A stretch of 64,000 nucleotides of DNA from positions 139,187,133 to 139,251,132 of the forward strand of contig NC_079148.1 in assembly GCF_945859685.1 (NCBI RefSeq). The letters run 5' to 3'. The notes under the pieces were generated by a model. The model saw nothing but the letters and a program-made list of their open reading frames with translations, had not been told where the DNA came from and searched no databases. Each line of letters starts with the position of its first letter. The stretch's first letter is position 1. Origin of the DNA: Eupeodes corollae. Taxonomy: Eukaryota; Arthropoda; Insecta; Diptera; Syrphidae. This document shows, one piece after another, positions 34,086-47,265 of this stretch. Both the position numbers and the translations under genes were made by a program.

Positions 34086-35860
34086 AGACCATTGGATTTT
34101 TTCCACACCAGACAAAAAAAAAGGAAGGTCAGACTGCAAGTCTCAACCAGAACAATGTGTAAGAAGTACAAAGTTGGTTTATGTGTCGAATGCTTCCTAA
34201 TTTTTCATTCCAAAATGTAAATTCTGACATATAGCATCGGGCATTTCTAAAAAAAATGGATGACCATAAATAAAAAAAAAATTGTTTAGGTTTTAAAACC
34301 TATCTACAACACTCTGACCAAATATTATACAAAAATTTGTACATACAAAATACGAGCTTTAATGGGCTGAGATTATCTTTCGAATAAATTTTATATCAAT
34401 TTAATAAGTCAACTTTTTTTTAATTATATTTCAAAGTTCTATAATTCTTAAAAAACACCCTTGTGGGCTTTCAAGAAATAGCACTTGAATGATGTTTGTT
34501 TACAACACCCCAAATATTATCTGTAAGCCAGCCCAACATTTTTTACCATATCCTGGTTCTAGAAAAATGTGCTCCAACTTTTAGTATCGAGGACAGAACT
34601 GAAAGCTTCATTAGGAGATATTGTGATAACACCAATGAAAATTAGAAGATTTCAATGTAGAATTTTGTATATAAATAGTTTACTTGAGCTCTCAAAGCCA
34701 TCAGCATTTTTGCTGATTTATTTCGAACCATAAATTAATAGTAATTACTCAAAAACCAGTCCATGTTACACAAACCATATCAAATCCTATTTTATCTGTT
34801 GACATTTTCAAGATTTAAAGAATATAAAAACAAGATTAAAATATAACTTGTGAACGTATTTATCATTCACTTTAATTGAAATTTTCTTTTCAATTTATGT
34901 ATTTATTTGAATACTCAAAGGGTGTTGGAAAAAGGATTGAAGTGCAAGAGAGAAAAAAACAACGAAAATAAAAAGAAACTTATTCACTGGAATAGTTACA
35001 ACAGTTATTTATCTTTTTATGAGCTTCGTTTACCGAAATGACAAGGGTCCAAGTCTATGTCTAAATCCAAGTTCTCTGGAAGTATGCGGGTTATACATAA
35101 ACAAGCCCAAAAAAATAGTGACAAATATTTAAAAGGAACTTTAGACTTTATTTTATGTAGAAAAGTTACTTTCTGAAAGAAAAGTGTTTTGTTTTAGTTC
35201 AAAAAGGGTTAAAAATAAGTTAAGATGTTATGACCAGTATTTATTTATATGAAACCTTTTTCAAGGGTGGGGAAGATATATTTCAGAAGCTGTTTAAATG
35301 TCTGGAAGTCATTTCTGTACATTAATCTCTTATTCATTTGTTCTGGAAGAGTGATGCATAATATTTGTTACTGTAATTAATTTGAGGTTAAGAAATATGG
35401 TTGTTGAAATGTCGTAACATGATTAGAACTTATTTGTTGAAATGGAAACTTTAGAAATAAATTACTTCCTACGGGAAAACTACTTTCAAGACAAATAGTT
35501 TTATAGATATTGATTTTTGAGTGGTTAAAAAAAACTTACAGCAATAATGTACCTTAACTTGAACGTTCTTCTATAAAAGAGAAATAGAAACATTTTTGTA
35601 GGACCTTAGAAAACATTTTATTCGATATCGATTCAAAATATTTTCCGATTTTAATTTTTTTCAGGAACTCATGAAAAAATTTAAATAAAAGTGGCTGTCC
35701 AAGATGGAACAGGACACACTTAGTCCAGTTTAAAGGCCCATTTTCATACCACATGAATCTTGAGGCTTCCTCCTAAGCTCAATGGAACCAGTTTGAGTCC
35801 CTTACGAAACGTGAGAAGCTGATTGTGCTGATATGATTTAAATCGTTTAGATCTTAATTA
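34086..35860. other. Unassigned AT-rich sequence
   Basis: No gene or family recognised. Short open frames are isolated and have no motif. Confidence 0.6.
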
Positions 35861-35867
35861 TAAATTT

Positions 35868-36945
35868 TCATAGGTAATTCTTGCGTTTTTGAGCAAGAGC
35901 AGGACATTTACAGAGAAAATAAAGAATTGTTTCCTCCTGTTCCTTGTCCATATAATATAAGAATACGCAACGCATAGTCGCGTGGCGTGCTTTCCTATTA
36001 GAAAGTGTCCGGTTATGACACCTACTATCGAGCTTATATGCGCTTAGAGATAACAAGAACCTTGAACGGCTTAAATCTATACCCAGATGTGATTGTGAGT
36101 TGACACGTGGTGATGTTGTTCCACCTGGTGTTTGCCTTCATCATAGCGTCTTGCATTGGCAGGAGTTTACAAGTAGCGATTGGTATGCCAGTATGAGCCA
36201 GTACCCTTCCTGGCAAGTTCATCTGCCCTACAGTTACCTGGAATGTCTCTATGGCCCGCAACATAGGTGAATATTAAACTGTTGTGCTATCTCTATTAGA
36301 AATGATCGAAAGTTATGGACTGTTATAGAGGTTGTAGAGAAAGAGTCCAGAGATTTGATAGCAGTCTGACTATCGGAGAAAATACGGATATCTTTAAGCC
36401 AGGACAAGACTTCTTTTATCAAAAAAATGTCCGCTACAATGATTACTTATTTCAGTCGTTCAGAGTACACACCTCCACCAACCTCTTCCATCTGTATACA
36501 AATATATTGACCCATATTCCAGGAATGTTCTATCCTCCCAGAAAGATCTGGGAAGTATAGAAATCTGGACATTTCTGTTGAATAGGAGTTGGGGGATGGT
36601 GTAGTATGTGTTCTTTGGAATTGATTCTTAATACTGGCCAATGTTGTTCTTAGTCAACTGCGATGAAGCTTTAAGGCGAATAGCAGAATAGAATAGCGAT
36701 CCGTTTATACATAGGCAAGCTAAACGTTGGGCTTTATTTAATTTATATCGGTTTATAGCTTTCTCTAAAGCAGTCCATTACTGCCTCACCGTACATTAAA
36801 ATCGGTCTGATTACCGATGTGTATAGTAAATGCGTGATTCTGGGTTGTAAGCCCCAATTATTACTAATAGCTTTTTTGCAAGAAAAGAGAGCTGCAGTAG
36901 CTGTTTTGACTCTTTCCTGTGCGTTGCATTTACTGGACAATCTCG
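35868..36945 (-). pseudogene. LINE with RNase H domain, 3' part
   Basis: On the minus strand from 36945: reverse transcriptase C-terminal words (KTATAALFSCKKAISNNWGL, LLYTSVIRPILMYGEAV), then RNase H pieces: MEEVGGGVYSERL near 36500, ETFQVTVGQMNLPGRVL near 36190-36250 (a degraded GHxxIPGNxxADxLA block), and finally the C-terminal RHATMRCVFLYYMDKEQEETILYFLCKCPAL. The combination of RT, RNase H and this C-terminus fits LINE groups such as I, LOA or R1-related elements. Stops and frameshifts are frequent. It is cut at its upstream side by repeat copy F. Confidence 0.7.
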
Positions 36946-36962
36946 TTTTTTATATAAATAAT

Positions 36963-38381
36963 TTTTAACTTCCCATAGGAAGTTATTGTAATATATGCGA
37001 TTTGTCAAATTAAAAATTATGATATTTCCCGTCGTTTCAAGGTCCCTAGAGTCGAAATAAAAGATTTTTAGAAAAATGTCTGTACGTGCGTATGTCCGTA
37101 TATCCGTACGTCCGTACGTTCGCGACATTATCGTCGTCCATAGCTCAAGGACCAGAAGAGATATCGATTTCAAATAAATTTTGTTATACCGATAACAGAA
37201 AGATGCAGAAAAGGCTCTCAAGAAAATTGCGTAGGTGGTTTCTTACCATAGCAGTTTAAAAAAAATGTGAACATTTTGGTTAACCCTAAATATCTTACGA
37301 AACAAAAACGCTAGAGACTTGAATTAAACTTGATGTAATATATTGTAACGTGATATCAAAGATGTATATTTTTTTACGTTTTTTTATAAATCAAAAAACT
37401 GAAAAAAAAAATTTGTCACCTCCAAAATTTTACGACTAAAATATGATTTTATCTTCAAAACAATTTTGTGCAACGAAGAATAATGTTTTTGACATCTGAT
37501 GAAATTTTGAGAAAAATTGAATTGACAGTTTTTTTATAAAAATAAAAATCTAAAAAAAACATTACTCGAAGTTGGTAAAAATTGAATATCGATTCGAAAA
37601 TATTTTCAAAAACTTAAAATTTAAGCTTCAAACTTATTGTATCTTATAAGAATTATTGCTTTCAACATTCTGAAAACTGTTGAGCAAAATCGAATTGACA
37701 GTTTTTCTTACCAAAAATAAAAACCTAAAAAAAAAAAATTTATAAAAGTTGGTAAAAATTGATTTTCGACTCAAATATCTTTTCAAAAACTGTAAATATT
37801 GGCTTTAAACTACTTTTACCTTTCAAAAAATATTATTGTTAACATTCATCAAAATTTGGAAAAAAAATCGAATTGACACTTTTTGTACAAACAATTAAAA
37901 ACCTAAAAAAAATATAACAAAAGTTGGTAAAAATTGATTTTGGACTGAAATATCTTTTCAAAAAATTGAAATATTGGCTTCAAACTAATTTTATCTTATA
38001 AGAAATATTGTTTTCAACATTCGATATAATTTTAAAAAAAATCGAATTGACAGTTTGGTCACAAAAAATAAAACTCTTAAAAAAAAAAACAATACTAAAA
38101 CTTGGTAAAAATTTACTTTCGACTCAAATAATAGCTTTTCAAAAATTTCAAATATTGGCTTCAAACTTATTTTATTTCACAGAAAATATTGTTTTCGATA
38201 TTCAGTATTTTTTATATAAAAATCCAACAGTCCGTTTTTTCATAAGAAATAAAGTTTTCAAAAAATAGTACGCAAATTTGGTAAAAATTGATACGAGTCC
38301 ATAAAGACAAACTTTTTAGCAAGACAAATCGACAGACGGGATGGAAAGTTATCAGTGTGAGTCGCATTCCAGCCTCTTTTT
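36963..38381 (-). repeat. TAACTTCC repeat, copy F (full length)
   Basis: About 1.42 kb with both ends: taacttcccataggaagtta at 36966 forms the terminal hairpin, and the far end reads cgcattccagcctctttt. The ACGT-rich segment is at 37080-37120 and is followed by about five tandem units. The inverted TAACTTCC word at the far end has one change (ggaaagttatc). Confidence 0.9.
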
Positions 38382-38574
38382 AATTTTTTTTTCCGATTTT
38401 CAAATATACTCGTATTAATATTTTTTGAAACTCGATATCTCAAAAAACCGGTCAAAATCTGTTTACGAAATTCAAAAATTTATACTTGTAACCATAAGCA
38501 CTAAACTAAATGTAATTAAAAAATATTTCTGAGAAAAATTGGAACATTGTATTTACACAAAATTATTTAAAAAA

Positions 38575-39075
38575 AAAAAAGAGTTTCAGAGTGGCTGCAC
38601 ATCGATTTTTGATGAACCACGCCCTGGTGCCCAAAAAACTGCTACTACGAACAATAACGTAACAAATATTCATGATCTAATTTTGGCAGACCGTAACAAA
38701 TATTCATGATCTAATTTTGGCAGACCGCCAATAGAAGGTACGTGATAGAATGTTGAGATGCTGAGAATGATGGGTGCCTCGTTTGCTCACTCCCGATAAC
38801 AAGTGCAACCGTGAAACCACTTCAGAGCGGTGTTTAAGCGTAATTCAAAGGAGTTTCTGCGTAGTTTTGTGACCGCATCCGACGAAGCATGGATCCATTG
38901 TTACGGAAAGGTGATGGACTTGAATAAAGCACTCGCTGGCAGAAATTTGCTTCGAATGAAGAGGTCACTGCCGCCACGTAGGCCTACTTTACAGCCCTTG
39001 AGAAATACAATTTTTTGACGGGTTAAAGAAATTATAACATCGCTGGGTCAAGTAATCGAGACTTATTCAAATGTC
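38575..39075 (+). pseudogene. mariner (Mos1-type) transposase relic
   Basis: N-terminal part: FQSGCTS-type start, then DEPRPGAQKTATTNNN, NIHDLI and LAD. After shifts come EFLRSFVTASDEAWIHCY, the region of the first catalytic aspartate (usually TxDExWIHH). The central catalytic part is deleted, and a C-terminal piece NEEVTAAT..YFTALEKYNFL closes it. Contains a perfect 34-base tandem duplication at 38658-38725. Confidence 0.7.
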
Positions 39076-41220
39076 CGTTTTTTTTATTGATTTTTAAATA
39101 TGTTTGCCACAGCTGTGAGCTAAATAGTTCATTCAATCAGTCAAAAATATTTAAATATTGGCTTTAAATATTCAAAGAATTGCTGGATTGCAGGAAGCCA
39201 TCAAGAGGTGTTAAGTTCACCAAATTTATTTTACAAAAAACTGATGATAAAACTCGCTGTATGTCAATTTACACCGCCTTGTTGAAATCAAGTTTAGTCG
39301 CTGCAAATTTCTAGAATAAATTATTTTGAAACTTCTCGCAACTTCCTTTATGGGGTCTGTAATGCTTCTCTTTGGCCAAGTATTTGCATGGACCATTTCT
39401 GAAACATAAGCACTAATTTCATAGATTTTCAAAAACACACTTTTTAGCTGGCGTTATCATTTATTTTCGATTTTATATCTCCAACTAAGCATATGTATAT
39501 GTAGATATATGTATTGTCATGATGATATCAAATTGACAAGCTGATTTTTTCGTCATGAAAATCATTCATTTCCATTCAGCTTTCGACGAGAGTATTACCC
39601 GTGCTACGTCTCACCTAACACTCCGTTGTTGTCCTCCTATATGTATTTTTAACAATGCCGAACTTTCTCATCATATGTATAAAGGCGACCATATCCAATC
39701 CATAGCCTTGTTCGATTCTTTGTCAATTTCAAAATGCAAATTCAAATACGCGTGACGACCGTATAGACCGACGACAACAACAACAACGACGACGACGACC
39801 GTTAGATTCGGTTAACCGGAGCCAAATCTAAGGGTAAAAACCAAAAACAGGGTTGGTGCTGTTAAGGGGGTACGAGTATATGATTTCCAAACGAGACAGT
39901 ATGTACATTTGAATTGAAAATCGGGAATAAAGGATGAAAAAGGACATTCTGTCAGCAAGTGATGAATTGGAGTGCACAAGAGTCACGTATGAGTGGAATT
40001 TTTTTGCTGATTGTTAGCAAAGGCCAAAACGATATGATTGTTTGGGAAAAGTTTGTTGTTTTTATTTGGCCTGCGGAGATGAATACATTAGAGGACGGCC
40101 TCCGTTTGAAAATGGCAGAAAAAGATTTATTTAGACGGATATATAAACAATTTCAAAGATGTGTATTTAAATGCGGTAGTGGGGGCTTAGGGTAAAAGTG
40201 TGGGAGGATTTTTTCGTTGGGTATGGCAAAGCGGCAAGTTAGATGCCAAAATCTGGTGCCGCCATCGCAAATCGCTATACACCACCAATGGGGCATAAGA
40301 GGAAAGGATATGATGATTAAATTGGACTATTAAAGGGCAGTTAAATCTCTGGCAATGGATTCAACTTTACGACTTCGTCGTCAGTTCGTGTGAGATTTTG
40401 ACACAACATACTTATTTATAGCGATTTGTATCAATTTTGTTTTTATATTTATTTGTATTTTTAACAGTAACAGACATATCTTTTTTTGTCAGATAAAATT
40501 TGGAGACTTTTTTTTAAAATATTCTTATCAGGCTTGTTTAAGGACGACGACGACGTCACATTTGTTTACATTAACTGCCTATAACTCATTTATATGGGGA
40601 AGGAAGGGTTTTTTTTCTGGAATTTATTGTGTATTCTTTTTTAGTTTGAGGAGGACAAAGACGAGGACAAGGACAAGGGCTCTGAAATGGCATACGGTAT
40701 ACCGCAAACAATGAATACATGCATAATAAATCAATTTCTATACGATTTATTTTTATTATGTTAAATTAACAAGTCTTATACGAATAACTTATGGTTTTCG
40801 ACATAAAGGTGGTTTTGAAAATCCTCATGTGTTTTTGGTTAGAGAAATGGTAATTTTTCTAAAAATTGTGCTTAATGTTACACAAAAGAATTAATTATTT
40901 TATCAACCTATACAGAAATTTTGGCAACCCTCAAAACAATTTGACAGGTAATAGGTTAAAGTAAAAAGTTCTGCATGAGGTAGGTAGGTAGAAATGGCTA
41001 TCTCAAGACAACCTAGCCTGAGATCCAATTAGCGCTGTAGTGTTCCGTTTTGATACCCAAAACTCGTTTGACTGTTTGACTGACTTACTTTTAAACTGTA
41101 TTAAAAAATAGATGCCCAAAGGTATACCGTCACAAATATGAAAGTTAAAGAATGTCGCACCTAAATGGTTTTTCAATAATGGCGGTAAAACAAGTTGTGT
41201 GTGAGCTATTAACAAAATTA
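39076..41220. other. Unassigned sequence without recognised transposons
   Basis: Holds a CAA/CGA simple repeat at about 39765-39803 and a GGACAA/GACGA purine-rich run at about 40650-40680. The rest looks single-copy within the window. Open frames at 39226-39438, 39555-39755 and 39959-40195 have no motif I recognise. Confidence 0.5.
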
Positions 41221-41224
41221 TTTT

Positions 41225-41965
41225 TTATTTGATAGGCCCATGTATGCCATTAAGTGTTGAATATGACATCATTCAAATGCTCGCCTCGGCTTCTTGTTCT
41301 TACGGTGACACGGATCCAAGTGATCCAATTTTTAATGACTTTTCCACATAGATCCTGCTGACTTTGAGCGATAACCTATGCTATGTTTACCTTTAAGGCA
41401 TCGATGGATTGTAGCTTATTTTCATTGAATTGCGACTTCAAGATACCACACATGAAAAAGTCTAGCTTGGTCAAATCACATGACCTTGGTGGCCAATCCA
41501 CATCACCCCTGCGGAAGATAACCTTACCTATAAACCGTTCATGCAAAATGTCAATCGTGGCATTTGCTGAGTGACACGAAGCACCGTCCTGCTATAACCA
41601 CATGTCGTCTAGGCCCATATTGTTCAATTTGGGTCGCATAAGAAATTAGTTATCATCGTTATGTAGCACTCGCTGTTGATGGTGACCGATTAACTTACAT
41701 CGTTTTCGAAAAAGAACGGACCAATCACGCCATATCGGCCCAAAATCCGCACCAAACGCTAATTTTTTGAGGATGCATTATCACCTGGTGAACCTCGCGT
41801 GGGTTGGTAGCGTTTCATAAACGGCAATTTCGCCTGTTAACACAGCCAATCATCCGAAAATGCGCCTCGTAAAAGATGATTTTTTGGCCAGTATTAGGTT
41901 CCTCTTCCAAACGATTCGAAGCCTAGTCATCGATCAACGGCGTTCTCTATGGTCATGAAGTTTAA
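41225..41965 (-). pseudogene. mariner-like transposase relic (same superfamily as 63004-63959)
   Basis: On the minus strand: KKSSFTRRIFG, then HHQQRVL..NFLMRPKLNNMGLDDMWLQQDGASCHSA-like words with the second catalytic aspartate, then GKVIFRRGDVDWPPRSCDLTKLDFFMCG with the third, and the ending RTRSRGEHLNDVIFNT with a stop near 41252. Several stops interrupt it. It is more decayed than the copy at the end of the window. Confidence 0.75.
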
Positions 41966-42149
41966 GCTCCTGGGTCAGTTGGATCTTCTATTAGTAAGGG
42001 CTCAAGTCACGACGTAAAATTCGAAAAGGTGAAGTCTGCGAAAGTTCTTTAGCATGGAGAGGAATAGACTGCCTCGGGTTCTGCTGTACATTTTTAGGGA
42101 CATTGGTTGATTTTGTACTGAAATTTTACCACGAAAGGTTATAGGGCTT

Positions 42150-44205
42150 CTTCGACTTATTTGGAGCCCAGGCCTATAAGGAGCGGTTTTATCCGGCTCC
42201 CCATCTTTGGAGTTATACAAAAGATCTGGCCCTACAGGTTGGGGGTTATGCCGTCTCGGGGTAACTTCCTGGCCACGTAAAAGCTTTCATAGTTGCGAAG
42301 CACCAACAAGCCTCGGATACGGACGGATTTACTGTTGACAACCAACGCAAACGAACTAAGGACCACGAACTTCGGATATGCACGTGGAATGTTAGGTTCC
42401 TTAACAGACCACGTGCGGCCGAAGAATTAGCGGAGGCCCTAGACCGCTATAAAGCAGATATCACCGCTATCCAGGAAATACGATGGGATGGGCCGGGCAA
42501 AAAGAGGATGAAAAACTGCGATATTTACTATGGTGACTGCTACCACGAAAACCAACAGCACTTATTTGGATGCGGCTTCGTCATTGGAGCCAGACTTAGG
42601 CAAGAAGTCTTGAGCTATAAGTGCATCAATGAGCGCCTTATGCCCATACGCATCACGGGTAAATTCGGCAACATTAGCCTGATATTCTCTCACGCCCCCA
42701 CAGAAGAGAAAGACGACAACACCAAAGATATGTTTTTCGAGCTCCTAGACAAAACATATGAGCAGTGCCCTAGCTACGATATTAAAATAGTCCTGGTCGA
42801 TTTTAATGCCAAGCTAGGAAGGGAAGACATCTTTGGTGGAATAATCGGGAAGAACAGCCTGCACGACAACACTTCCGACAACGGATTCAGGCTCATAGAT
42901 TTTGCTGAGGGCGATTCGTCATGGTAGCCAGTACGCGTTTTCCACACCTCAACATCTACAAAGGCATTTGGACTTCTCCAGATCAATCTAACTTCAACCA
43001 GATTGACCATATTACGATCGACGCCAGACACGCTTCCAGCATAATGGATGTACGAACTTTCAGAGGAGCTAACATCGACTCGGACCACTAGCTCTTGGTA
43101 GCCGAGGTAGCACTTCGGATTTCCAGACCCAAGTCAAAACAGGAAGGTGCTGGGAGAAGGTACAACGTCGAATGGCTACAACCGTCAGAGATCGCCAAAT
43201 CCTTTTCCGTACGAGTTACAAGTAACCTCTCTCGAAGTTCTATGCCGCCAACACAATGTATCGAAAACCATTGACAACATTCCCAAGATGCAATCAGAGA
43301 AGCCGCCTCTGATGTGCTCGGTTTCAAACAGCCAACAACAAGGCATACCTGGTTTGATGAGGAATGTCGGCAGGCAAATGCAGCCAAACAACAGGCACGC
43401 AAAGCGGCGCTGCATAAAAGGACGAGACCTGCTCATGAGCTCTATGAGAAGAGGCGAGAGGAACGCCGACTTCTTAGAAGGAAAAAGAGAGTGCATGAGA
43501 AGCGTGCGGTCGAAGATGTTGAGAGGTTTAAAAGCAGGAATGAAGTTCGAAAGTTTTATGAACAGGTGAAACGAAATTCACAGGTACATAAACCTAGAAC
43601 CGAAGGCTGCAAAGACGAAAGTGGAAACATCATAGTGGAACCGCAGTCAATGCTGAAGATATGGAAGGACTACTTCTGCTGACTGTATAACGGCGACGAC
43701 GAACTGAATTCTGCAGGATGATCCATTCGACATAGACGACGAAAACCAACAATCCCGTCCTCCCGTCTTAGACGAAGTAAAGATTGCCATATCTAAGCTG
43801 AAGTCTTATAAAGCCGCTGGAGTGGATGGCTTAAATGCCGAGCTCTTTAAAGCAGCTGGAGATAAGTTGGTTAGGAGCATGCACCAACTTATCTGTAAGA
43901 TATGGTCGGAAGAAAGCATACCCAATGAATGGAACTTCAGTATTGTTTGCCCGATACAGAAAAAAAAGGAGACCCTCTAAACTGCACCAACTATAGAGGA
44001 ATCAGTCAACTTAACATCACCTATAAAATCTTCTCCGCCGTAAATATGTGAACGTCTAAAGCCCATCGTCAACAACCTGATAGGTCCTTATCAGTGTGAT
44101 TTTAGACCATGAAAGTCCACAGTTGATCAAATATTCACATTACGGCAGATCCTGGAAAAAAACCAAAGAACACCACATCGACACCCACCATCATTTTCAT
44201 CAGGG
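42150..44205 (+). mobile_element. RTE-like LINE, 5' half with endonuclease
   Basis: The 5' non-coding part includes ctacaggttgggggttatgccgtc and ggggtaacttcctggccacg before the coding region. The copy ends abruptly inside the reverse transcriptase near 44205. It belongs to the same family as the fragment at 32655-33550. Confidence 0.75.
42345..44180 (+). pseudogene. RTE-like LINE ORF: endonuclease, linker, start of reverse transcriptase
   Basis: Genes like this are often mislabelled craniofacial development protein 2-like. The AP endonuclease is nearly complete: LRICTWNVRFLN, ITAIQEIRWDG (catalytic E), the 139-residue open frame from 42508 with IVLVDFNAKLGRE (D, N), then after a stop at about 42927 and a frame shift STRFPHLNIYKGIWTSPD, NQIDHITIDARH and RGANIDSDH (final D, H). 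Then a basic linker (EECRQANAAKQQARKAALHK, YEKRREERRLLRRKKR), MLKIWKDYFC, and RT words to NCTNYRGISQLNITYKIFSAV. Endonuclease residues appear intact but the frame is broken at least four times. Confidence 0.85.
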
Positions 44206-45118
44206 TGCCAAAATTTACCATCGCCCTTTATTTTTCGACCACTAGGGTCTATTTACCTTAACTATTCTTTAAACATATTTCTAAACTAAACACTTTTGTA
44301 TAATAAGTTTCTTTAGTTTCCTTAACTTTCATCTGTCAAACGATTTTCTATAAGGTTGCCAACAATATTTACTATGAAGATTGTGGTAAATTTAAATCTC
44401 ACTTTTTTCAGAAGATTTTGTATTAATTTTTGAAATTGTTGGTACCTTCAACAATTTTTTAGTTGAAGTCAGTAATTTCCATTGTGCTGACATTTTCAAA
44501 CATTCAAGATCACAAAGTTTTAAAAACATGGTTGTATCATGTTTAATTAAAATGTCGACTTCAAAATTCTTTCCGAATGCAAAACTTGCCTTATGTTTCG
44601 TATGTTGTTTTTAATTTCTGGCGAAATTCTTAGAACAATCTTTAATAAAATAACTTCAATGTTATTTAATTTTGTTAGGAAGCATTATTGTTAAAATATG
44701 GTAACACTTTTACAATTACCACTTAATTGGCCACGAATATCTCGACAGAAAACAAGAATTTCCTTAAATGACAATTTAGCTTAGCAAAAAAAACATCAGA
44801 TATAAGCTCTTAAGTCATAAATGGGCAGTTATCAATCTCAGTGGAATCACATTCTTTCTTGGGTTTAAATCATTTAAGACCTAAAAATGTGCAGCTTTTT
44901 CTTGTTCTGCATAAAATCTTCAAAATTCAAATTTCAAAATAAACTGTTACAAAATCCAGCCCTGCCCCTAAATTTTGAGTTGTTTTTCTACAACAGATTT
45001 ACAAAACTGGAGCACTTTGCACTTAAATAAATAAATGCTAGCAAAAAAAAGTTAAGAAAAAACTCAAGAAAAAAATAAACCATAACTATAAAAACAAACT
45101 GTGAATAAAAACCTAAAC
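44206..45118. other. Unassigned AT-rich sequence
   Basis: Nothing recognised apart from A-rich runs near 45040-45120. Confidence 0.6.
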
Positions 45119-45229
45119 ATGAAAACTAAAATCAAGCGAACGATCGCTGCTGCCGCCGCCCGCGCCGCTGCCACCGGAGAAAAAGGCGAGGCATTCAAGA
45201 GCGCTGTCATGAGCACAAAACTACTATAG
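45119..45229 (+). CDS. Possible small alanine-rich ORF in a GC-rich block (doubtful)
   Basis: ATG at 45119 follows aaac, a fair start context, and opens a 36-codon frame: MKTKIKRTIAAAAARAAATG, then EKGEAFKSAVMSTKLL and a stop. It is much more GC-rich than its neighbours and sits in a stretch without recognised transposons. It has no known domain. It could be a first exon, a micro-ORF in a 5' UTR, or chance. I have no evidence of transcription. Confidence 0.2.
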   Translation: MKTKIKRTIAAAAARAAATGEKGEAFKSAVMSTKLL

Positions 45230-46585
45230 TATACAGTGTGCAGAATTAATAGTTGTTACGACCATGTGACGCTGCCATGTGCGCTTCCTCCCACTTGCTT
45301 GCATGACTCTGTTTTGGTAGCTTGCAAATAAATCAGCCTGCAGTATATGTAGCCTCATCAGGGGCCTCATTCTCATTCTCATTCTCATCTTCATCGTCGA
45401 AATCGTATATAAAAATGGTTATCGTATACCTAGTACTCCCGTATACCCGTAGTATATTCCACCATATACCCAAGGTAGAGTTCCGAGGACCGCCAAACAC
45501 ACCATCATCAACATAGGAAGTGGGCTAGAAAATAAAAACTGCCTTCCAAAATTTATTATCATTCGTTCATACAAATAAAAAACAAAAACCCCAAAAACGA
45601 AGCATACCAAGTGCTCCTCTGGAACTCTCTGTCTTTTCCTATAGACATAGTTATGTACCCCTTGTGTGTGTATCGTACGGCAATAGGTACCTATAGTACC
45701 TTTCTACATATATGAAAACTCAGGAACCGCTTTTGGTTCAGTCCAAAAGGCAAAGCGCGCAGATTATAACGTTCCTAATTCAAGAGATGTTTATCGTAAC
45801 TGCTAGTGATTCTTTTACCGTTGCTTTTGCTGTTGCTGGAGACTCTGGAAGTTTGTACCTCTCCTGCCACAAAGGTGGTAACAGCAGGATATATATAGTT
45901 GATACGTCCCATGTCCAGGCCACCAAACTTAACCAGCTGAGTGCATGGTTGAATGCAGTACAAGCAGAGTATTAAAGAAGCTAGGCGATAGCCTTTGTGT
46001 ATGTTCAAAATTAAAGAAATGTCATCGTTTTGGGGATTGGTTAAAGTTCCATCTAGAAGGTATTAAATTCAAGGCGTATGCAATGCACTCCATGGTCTGT
46101 ATACTTTAAGCAGAAAATATACACATAAGCGTTTTGCCACAAATTCATGCTCTCGCTCTATGATCATGACAAACTTAAAAATTGTGCCTTATAAAGGAGT
46201 TTAAAAGAGGAAAATGTGTAAAACAGGGTGTTTTCGATTATGCCACCTTGAAGCGATGCCAAATTCTGTTTAACAAATCTATCTGTATCTTTTAAAATCG
46301 ACTTCTGATCAAGTCAGTTCAATGATCAACTGATCATTTTCGAAGACCGACAAATTTTAAAGAAAATCCGAGATGTACCAAATTATAGTGCAGACATCGA
46401 TTTAATGACTGTAAAACCACATAATATACATTCTTTTGAAATCTGATACATATTCAATTTGCTTACATAAAGGTCTCTTTTGAACTGTCAAAGGTTTTTG
46501 ACGGCATCAAAAATAACGAATATATTGAGAAAAAAAAAATCAACAGTATCACAGGCAAACCTTTGATTTAAGGACAGATTTGGGC
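45230..46585. other. Unassigned sequence with simple repeats
   Basis: A CATTCT-type run lies at 45368-45395. Open frames on both strands at 45712-46008 overlap and have no recognised motif. Confidence 0.5.
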
Positions 46586-46589
46586 TATA

Positions 46590-47265
46590 TAAACGTTATG
46601 GAAGCTAGATGAAGACGATGTTATACCGCTTCGATAGACTAAACTTAAGTCTCTCCTTTCATCTACCCGATTATTGTAGCGTGTTTCAAGCTGAAATCCT
46701 GTCTATAAAAGAAGTCCTATCCTAGCTTAGAGAAAACGTTATATCAACTAATGATATACCCATCTTCCCTGATAGCCAATCTGCGTTAAAGTCCCTATAC
46801 TCTGTCTCCACTAACTCTCTAACAGCCCTTAATTGTCGATCATCTCTTACGGAGATGGCTACACAGTTCAACATTCACCTTTTCTGGGTGACGGGCCATA
46901 GAGACTGACTGACTGGGCACTGCTTAATAGGAAAGCATGCTATTCGACTTGGAGCCCCTGCAAATGATTTTTGTAAGAGTTGCATGGACTAGTAGGAGGA
47001 GGAGACAATTTCACATCTTCTGTGCACATGCCCTGCCTTATCACAAAGCCGTAGAATCCACCTTGGAGACTACTACTTCAACGATACCAGCGATCTTAAA
47101 AATTCTGACATTATTTGTCTCCTACGCTTCATTTGGAGCTCCAATTGGTTCGACGAGTTAAGCTGATCAACTGATCCATGTGGTATTACAACGGACCATA
47201 CTTTAGTCTAAGTGTGTTGGACTTCCCAACCAACAGCCACTTTAACCTAACCTTACCTATACCGC
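46590..47265 (+). pseudogene. LINE RNase H domain and C-terminus with 3' tail
   Basis: Reads DYCSVFQAEILSIKEVL, PIFPDSQSALKSL, LTALNCRSSLTEMATQFNIHLFWVTGHRD, typical of a LINE RNase H domain with the DSQ and H residues. A deletion follows (the IPGN..AD block is missing), then TGHCLIGKHAIRLGAPANDFCKSCMD and ETISHLLCACPALSQSR and LLRFIWSSNWFDEL to a stop at 47161. The 3' tail ends in cactttaacctaacctta. It is on the opposite strand to the related relic at 35868-36945 and may be a different family. Confidence 0.75.

Noticed and set aside
42345..44180. Host gene for a craniofacial development protein 2-like product
   Set aside because: That label comes from LINE endonucleases; the linker and reverse transcriptase words and the second copy at 32655 show it is a retrotransposon.
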